Notes under the pieces: generated by a model | Seen by the model: the letters and a program-made list of their open reading frames with translations, nothing else | Told to the model about the DNA's origin: nothing | The model's database searches: none | Translations under genes and position numbers: made by a program | From: Sclerurus mexicanus | Taxonomy: Eukaryota > Chordata > Aves > Passeriformes > Furnariidae | Reading direction: 5' to 3' | Assembly (NCBI GenBank): GCA_013396755.1 | Contig: VWZF01002437.1 | Coordinates: 682,001-746,000, forward strand | Length of the DNA stretch: 64,000 bases | Part shown: positions 12,501-21,500 of the stretch, in pieces | How positions within the stretch are numbered: position 1 is the stretch's first letter | Layout: each line of letters opens with the position of its first letter

Positions 12501-15500
12501 GCTGTGTTATAGTTAGCCCACCTGACTGTATGTCTCCTACAGAAACACGACCATATCTGGAACTTTGCAGAGCCTCTCAAACAGTGCTAAGCACCTGTGT
12601 TTAGACAAATGAATCCTGTCCTATCTTTCTGTTGACCATTACAGTAGCTTAGAAATCTTGACATTTGAAATGAAGCATTTTAATCTGACAACTGAATCCC
12701 TAGCTAATATTACATTAACTTGAGATGCTGGCCCCTAGGAGATGGCCCATATTTCATAATGTATGTTTGAACACTGCATTATGCCCTTAGATTGATTTGG
12801 TATTTCCTATGTCGTCAATTTCTGGTCCATTTTCTTTTCAAATTTGCTTGCTGGTGTATTTTCTCTGCTGCCTGCAATGTGATGATGTCATAGCTCAAAC
12901 AAATTTTATATATGTGTGTGTGTATGTACACCCATAAAAAGGTATAGGAACTCTGGCGAGCACTGAAAGAGGAGCAGAAATGTCAAGGAGTTCAAATTAA
13001 GTATAAAGAGTGCTATTATTAGAGCGTAAGCTGTCTCATTTGAAGCTGCCATGGTTACATTGCCTTCAGATCAAGCTGCAGCCTGAAATATAAAATGAAG
13101 AAAATTGTGTTCTTCTAATTTTCTTTGAGACATTATTGTTACAAATACTATAATATTTTTATTTATTTATTCAATTTCTTTATTTTCAGGCTTGTGGAAT
13201 GACATAAACTGTGGTTCTTCCAATAAATTTATATGTGAAAAACATAACAGTTCTATTAATTCAACGTTTGCTTCACCACTGCCTCCTGGAGGATGTCCTG
13301 AAGGTTGGGTTTTCTTTAACAGTAAGGTATGTCAGCAAGTATTTTCAGTAAATTGTATAAAGGAGGTGAACTGAAAAAAAAAACCACCTTGAAAAAACCC
13401 TTATTTTTTATGATTATAAATAAATCTGGAGAGTAATTATCTAGTCATAATATGCAGCCTGAATGGCTGGGCTTTTTTGGAGCTGACTATAAACATTTAA
13501 ATTTGTGGAGACAATAAAAGTAGATGTATGCTGAATAGATTTTAGAGAGCATAGTTTGTGCAGGCTTAAAATACACTGTTACTGTTCAACCAAATCTCTC
13601 CTCGCCTCTGTTCTTTTATGTATTTATATTAGAAATGGAAATTTGTAATGGTCAATCTTGTAAAATGAGCCTTTCAGGTGGAAAGATTTAGAGAGAATGT
13701 ATCTGAGCAATCTTTTTGTCTTGTACAAGGTTCACTAAGCTTTGAGTTCAGAAAGGTGATGCCAAACTACAATTGTTTTGTGTATAGCTTTACATTCAGA
13801 CATGGTCTGAAGTCCTCATTGCTGTAACTGAAGAATTTGTACCAATTTGAGTTGAAGCTCCATCTACCAAAGGTTGTTTTGTCTACTTTATGTACACTGT
13901 GCTGCTATTGCATCCGCAAAATGTTAGGTCAATGTGCCAAAGGACATTTTAACTTTGTCAGAATGAAGAGTTACAACCATAGTCATTGGAAACAGGACAA
14001 GACACAGTAGAGATCATTCCCTGCAGCTGTGTCACCCAAAGCCAAATTTTCTTGATTTCAAATGATCCCTCCATTATTGCAGGAAGAAGGCAGATGAAAA
14101 TGTGAAAAGGGATTATGTACTTGATCTCACTACAATCAGTTCAGAGGATACTAGGTTCCTGTATTACACCTTGTGCAATGAGGGGGGCTGAGTGTCTGCC
14201 TGGTTAGACGTACATACTTTCTATTCTTGAGCTCTGTCACTTATCTTAGCCCTGATTTCTTTTTCAGGAGAAATGTGCATCTCATAGGTAATTGATATTA
14301 GTCACATACAACAGTTCCAATCTTCACTAGTTTGAAAGTAGTGCTTGCTTTTTTTCCAGTGTTTCAAAGTATTTTCTTCCAATACAACAAGAAAGCTCAT
14401 GTGGTATGCTGCACGAAATGCTTGTATTGATCTGGGAGGAAACCTGGCTACCGTAACAAATGAACAAGTGCAAGGTACATATATGGGCTCTATTGAAAGA
14501 AAAAAACCCAAAACTCTAGGTTAAGGAACTGCTATACTCTCCAGTATGGAACATAGGATTAATGACCAAAAACTACTGATTGGCCAGGTCAGTTTATGGT
14601 CTGTGTTAACTCCAAAGTGCAAAACAATAGCTAAATTATTACAGATAAGGAATAAAATGTGTTTCTAGCTCTTTCAGTTGCTCAGTTTTCATGAAACTTC
14701 AGTCTGTTTTGAGTGTGGTTGCACAGATCTCTCAAATTGACAGAAATATGTATTTTCTGTCTCTCTCACGGGCAATATGATTGGCTGAAACAGTGTGTAC
14801 ATACACAGTGGGGAAGGGATGCTTACCTAAACATTTAATTAGAGACAGATGCCCTCTTTAGTGGAAAATGTTATCCTTTTAATATGGCCCCAGTGTTGGG
14901 CTTTTCCATGTTTTCCCTGTTTTGGGTGAGTCATGATGAGGTTTCCTTAATGAAAAATCTTTGCTTCCCTCCAGCTTTCTTCTTCTATCATTTGAAGGAT
15001 GCCACAATTGATGTTTGGATTGGGATGAATGATATCAACCAAGAGTCCACATTTCTTTGGACAGACGGAAGCACTGTTTCCTACACCAATTGGGTTAATG
15101 GTGCACCACAACAGAAACAAAGCTACTTCGACTTTTATGAGTATGAAAGATTGACAGATGTCACTGTGGAGGTACAGGAAATTTAAATATCTTAGGCAGC
15201 TAGATGATTTTCCTAAAAAAAGAAGTTACAGCAGCAATAACAAGATGCTGAAACAAGTGCTTTTGTAAGCAAAATGGGGTTTAGCAAATCATCTAATGAT
15301 GTTTCCAAATACACCCAAAATGTTTGGCAAAGGTTCTGAAGAAGAGGGACTCTGTGCCTTCCATCTGACCTATTGCAAAAGACAAGTTCTGTAAAAGAAG
15401 CTGAGAGAGGTTTATATGACATCATTTCCCCTACAAAATGCATTATCACAAATTTTAAAGCTGCAACACCAGACACAGAAAAGTTATGATAAACCAAAAT

Positions 15501-18500
15501 TAAGATTGTTCATTCAACAATGAAATGACTCTTTCTCTGCTGAAATTCAAACTCTTTTCTAAATGAGAGAATTTCTGAGGAAATGATTGGCAGCTAGACA
15601 CTCAAGATTTTTAACATCTACCATCAGTCAATTTTTTGATGACTAAAACTTATTTAAATCAGCATAAGGGAGAAACTTGGACAAAATGCTGAAAGACTGC
15701 TACAGCCAGTCTTGAAATCAGGAAAGTCATGAAGGAAGTCTTGAACAAATTAAACAAAAGGAATTAAAGAGAAAATTTGGTTGTTGCTAAAGATATCTGG
15801 TTCTCACAATTTGATAATGATTACAAAACAACAGCAAAGAGCATCTGCTTTCTGCAAGAAAGTCTGCTTCAGTTAAATCCATACCAGCGCTTTCAATAAT
15901 AGTTCTTATAATGTTTTTCTCATTGATGAAAATAATTTGAAGCAGATCTACATAATTGTAAATCAGAATGGAGAAGATATATTATAGGTATATATTATAG
16001 AAGATATAGGTACCTGAGCCATTTCTATAGTCATTAAAGGATTTTTAATAAAATTGGTAAGGTTGTTTGTAACTGACTTCTTTCAGACCTTGACTGGCAC
16101 CAGTGGAAGCCTGGCTGAGATTTAAGGGGTCACTAATAAATATCAATTCAAGCTGTTTGGCAGAAACCTAGGAAATTTGAACTAATTAACATAGGTGTTC
16201 AATGAGCTGCTCTCCTCTCTGCCATCAGGCTTGCACTAGCAGTGTAGGAGCTTCAGCTCACCACCTTCTCATAGCCTTTTTTTCATGGCTGTGTATCTTT
16301 CCCTCTCCTTCAGACAGATTGTGTCTTCATCATGAAGTCAGATGGGAAATGGAGAGATGATAACTGTGACAACGAGAGAGGCTATATATGTCAGATGAAT
16401 TCACGTGAGTTCTGTTTAACCCAGTCTTCTAACTAGAAAGAGTATCTTGGTTAGATAAGCTGAATAGATAAACCAATGTGATTTCTTCCACCTTTGAGTT
16501 TCATTCTGAGTTTCCAAGGTTTTCAGAACTCCACCAGTCTTAAGGCAGTACTACAATTAAAGTACCATTTGTTCTGCAGAAATTGCTGAAGAGGAATCAC
16601 TACCTTAATTAGGGTTTTGTACATAATCATGAAAAATACTAGAGAACAATAAATGAACATGGATTTCTTCTCAGTGAAATATGAGGCATTATAGGCATCC
16701 TGTGTAAGTGCAGTGCAAGACCAAGTTCTTACAGTGATCTTCCCATTCTCCTGGCTGTCTTTGTGTTGAGCATTTAATCCTCTCAACATTTCTACTGAAT
16801 GCCATATGATATCAATTAAAATGTACAGCCTCTTGAATGTCTTTATTGTAGAAGAATATTGTTATTTTTTTAACAACAAAATGAGTAATGAATGTTGACT
16901 CTCCTACTGTAGGAAGGTAATTATACAAATCCCAGATGCCCAACCATATAACGGGAGTAGAGAAGGCAAAGCACAGATAGAAAAACAATTTTGCTGAACA
17001 GTTTTGCCTCAGCTTTGTTACAGCATTAGAAAAATTTATTTCCTGACTTCTCACTTCAGCCTGCTCCTGCTGCCTGTTCACTTTCAGCATAGCTAACTTG
17101 CCTGTAAGGAGACCCCTCCCTGCACAGCAAACATGTAGTTTTATGAAGGCATTTTTAATTTGCTTAACCTCAGTTGCAGCTCTTCTGACTACATTTACAA
17201 TATCAAGGGTGGAAATACATGTTACCTGACTCAAACATGCAGGCAGCATTCTGGCAGCCCTTACAGACAGGCCAACAACTTGGAGTCAACATCGAGGGTG
17301 ATCAATTAACATCAGGTATCAAAGACTCAGGTTGAGACTGCAGCGTACAAGTTAGTGCCTTAAATGCCTTGCCCGAAGTCCTCTCCACCAGTGATCTGAA
17401 ATAGGTGTTTACTCAGATATCCAGATTTAGGTAAATATCTTCAAGCATAGAAGCTCAAATATTCAGTTTGGGAGTCTTAGTCTGGACCAGTTAAGTCTCT
17501 AGCAAGTATACTCTACTTCAGGCCATCCGGGATTTCACTCATCTCATTACATTAGTCAGGTTTGCCCATGTTTTAAAAGTTTGGTTTGGCTTTTTTTTTT
17601 TTGTTTGGGATTTTTTATTTTGTTGGTTTGTTTTGTTGTGAGATTAAATAAAGATCTTGACTTATTGATTAGACCTTTTGACCTATTTTTTTATAACTTC
17701 CATACTAGAGAAGAGCCATATGTCATAAATTCATGCATTCAGTTTGTCCTCCATAGTTCCCACAGAACCTGAAGCACCAACAACAAAGCCAGCCTTTGGC
17801 TTTACCCCTTATGGTGACAGTAGTTATTCAATCATTTCACTTGAAATGCAATGGGAAGAGGCCAGAAAAAATTGCCAAGACAAATCTGCAGAGCTTGCCA
17901 GCATTTCAGATGCCTACATCCATTCATTCCTGTGGATCCAGATGTTGAAATACGGAAAACCTGTATGGATTGGTCTTAACAGCAATATGGTAAGTGCTAG
18001 ATAGATAGGAGGTGCAGGTGGTCAGCGAGCTCTCCTCTTATTAGCCCTCTGGGTGACCAGTTTATAATGGTGCTGAAAAAACCATATTCTGCATGGCTTC
18101 ACTGTGCAAATGCATAAAAATCTAGTGCTTCTGTTAGAGTTAATCAAGGACTTTCATTCAGCAAATGGAGCGAAGAATCACAGAAAAGGTTATGCAAGAA
18201 GCAAAACTTGAAAGTAGAAAGTTCTAGAAACAATAAAAGAATTCAAAGTGCAGCCTGAGAGTCACAAGCCAGAATGTGCAGCTGTCATAAAGTGATGTTA
18301 GCTATACTGAAATTCAAACCCCCTGCTATATAGAGGGCAACTTATAGTTATTATGAGTATTAGAAAGATATTTTAAAAATTAAGCTGACTCTTTAATGTC
18401 AAATAATTTTTATTCACCACATAGCTTCCATTTTTAGTTTAAATAAAGCAGAGCAGAAGGGACAAATTCTCTCTAATTGCTTCTCTTGATACAGGATTTA

Positions 18501-21500
18501 TTAAATGACCTAAGATGGCCTCATCTGCCTTTCTTGCCATGTAGAAGTTTGTGTTACTGCAGAAAAACCCTCCCAAAAGCAATGCAGTGTTGAACACTGA
18601 TGTTCATGTGTAGTTCTCATGTAACTAAGAGTGACCAGTGACATTGCTTAGAACAGTGAAAGGGGTTTAAAAAAACAGGGCTTTTTTTTTTCCTGAAAAA
18701 TAACGGGCATAGGATTATTTACATTATATTTATGAGTCAGAGCTTTTTATGTAAAAAAAAAAGAAAATAATCTATTTTCAGAATTTCTTTATTCTCAGAC
18801 TGGCAGCTATTACAAATGGATCAGTAACTGGAAAACCAGGTACACAAAATGGGCAGCAGGGGAACCAAAGGAGAAAAATGCTTGTGTCTACCTTGATCTT
18901 GATGGTACTTGGAAAACAGCATCTTGCAATGAAAGCTACTCTTCAGTTTGCATGATATCAGACGGTAAGCAAAGGCATGCAACAATTTTAAAAACACACT
19001 CCTAATTCCATTCGTCTGCTAGTCCTGGAGACTTTGCTCTAGCTTGGGCTACCCCTGCAGAGCAGTATGCTGCGGGGTAGCATCTACCTCCTAGGAGAAT
19101 ATGGATGTTTGCTACTGGATGATGAATGTATGCTGCAGGGTAGCATCTACCTCCCAGTAGAATATGGATGTTCGCTACTGGATGATGAATGAATTAAGGA
19201 ACAGGAAAGGCTCTTGTGCAAATGGATATGGCTGCATTGCTTTCATGGTAGTCATAACTGTTTCCATAAGGTGAAGCTCTGTTTTATAATAAAATCGTAG
19301 AATATGCTAAGTCAGAAGGGACCCATCAGGACCATCAAGTCCAACTCCTGGCCCCGTGCAGGACACCCCAAGAATAACATCCTGTGCCTGAGAGCATTGT
19401 CCAAATGGTTCTTGAATTCAGATAGGATTGGTGCTGTGACCACTGCCCTGGGGAGCCTGCTCCAGTGCTCAAATACCCTCTGGGTGAAAAACCTTGGTAA
19501 CTAACCTAAACATCCCCTTACTCAGCTTCAGGCCATTTCCTTGAGTTCAGTCACTGGTCACAAGAGTGAAGAGAGCAGTGCCTGCTCCTCCGCTTTGCCT
19601 CATGAGATTATTGAAGACTACGATGAGGCTTCTTCAGGCTGAACAAATCAAGTGATCTCATCTGCTCCTCACAAGGCTTCCCCCTCCAGACCCTTCACCA
19701 TCCTCGTGACCCTCTTTTGGATGCTCTCTAATAGTTTATTGTGTTTTAGTTTTTTTTTTTGCTCTTTCTGAGACATGAACATAAATCACACGAGTCTGTG
19801 TGTAATATAAGTAGGTGCTGGGAAAGTACACTGTGTGGAGTGCAGCAACTGGGAATGCTCACACACAGGTGTCACTGAGCCAAAATGCAGGCAAGAGTTT
19901 CACTTCCATTCACTAGTGCTAGAGCTAAAGCAGTTCTGATATAAGTGTAAGAGACTAAGGAATCTGAACAATATTTTAGCAATATATACAGAGGCATGTG
20001 TGCTTCTAGATTTTGTAGAATCGTGTGATTTTCCTCCCTTTAGGTTTTAACTGCATAATATATATAGTCTGGTGCTGATGTGACATTCATAACAGATTTT
20101 GCCTCTTGAAATGGCTTACGAATTAAGTTTTCCAGCTATACATTTGCTCTGCTTATGTGGTATAAGAGCCACAGATCCCTCAAAGTGAACTGGAGTTGCA
20201 CCCATGATCAGAGAGACTACTTTGGCAGGGTTATGCTCCACTGATGGCTTTTTTTTTTTTAATAAAGTGACATCCAGAGAGCAGGCAGCCAAACAGCATG
20301 GCATTAATGATTCATTAGCCTACAACAGCTTTCTGTGTTGTGGTAACACGAATTTGAGATCTATATCATCCCTCAGGGTTTTCTTTCCTCACAGTATTGC
20401 CAAGGCAGTTAGATATTGTAGAATGCAATTTGATTCCTTGTCCTAAGAAATGTGGTTGGAGAAATAAGATGTTTCACACTTTTGATTGCGTGCCTCTCCC
20501 CATTGTCTGAACTAGGGGAATGTAGGAATAGCCAGGAGTAGAGGTCCAGATAGCTAGAGTTGGGTGAGAGAAATCCCGCTCCATTTACACATATATCATA
20601 GAATCATAGATGACTCACAATGCAATACTAATTTTGTACCATATGGCTTCTTTAGAGACAGCTCCTACTGATCCTGCTCAGCTGCCTGGAGACTGCCCTG
20701 AAGCAGATGAACTCCAGGCTTGGATCCCTTACCATGATCACTGCTACTACTTCGAAGCATCAGCTGGGAGAAGCTGGGCACTGGCCTCCCTTGAGTGTGC
20801 TCGTTCAGGTGAGAGCCTTCATTATCAACAGTTTATACAAAACTCACATAAAAATGTAAAAACATTGATAACCCCCCAAACCCCGCCCAACACATTAGAA
20901 ATACTTTATCTACTAAGCTATTCTAAATCTGGCACAATGAAAATAAACTGACACAAGTGACTTTGTGCAGCCCCCTGTCCTCTCAGGGGCTGCAGCTTCC
21001 CTAGCCAAAGACTTCCCCATCAGCTCCTGGCTTCTGGTTTACCATTTGGGGGCAGTGGTTGAGGGCCACAGCCACTAAGCCACTAAGCACCTCCAGCCAC
21101 GAAGCTCCTGCTAGAGCAATGGAGAGACCAACAGTCTAGCATGCATAATACTGTCAAAAGCTATTGTTTGTACAGACTTTAAAAATAAGATCATTCCCAG
21201 GGTTGCTCATGTAGGTTATGGTTATTTGCTTACTAATGCCTTTTAGGTGCTACCTTGGTTTCAGTAGAAAACATGGATGAATCTGACTTCCTGATCCGTA
21301 TGATTCAACCACTTGGAAATAAAGTAGGAGGCTTCTGGATAGGTCTTTACCGAAATGTGGATGGTAATGTCTAACTTTTAATATGTAATGGAAAAATTCT
21401 TTGCTAGTATGAGAAAGTTGAGGATTACTGTACTACACAAAAAGTCATGGTCTTCTGCTGAAGTGTCTAACTATAGATTTTTGAGTTTATTGCTGAGCTG

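Noticed and set aside
16812..17249. A 145-codon minus-strand open frame in a gene 1 intron.
   Set aside because: No recognisable domain, no splice or promoter context, low-complexity composition; probably chance.
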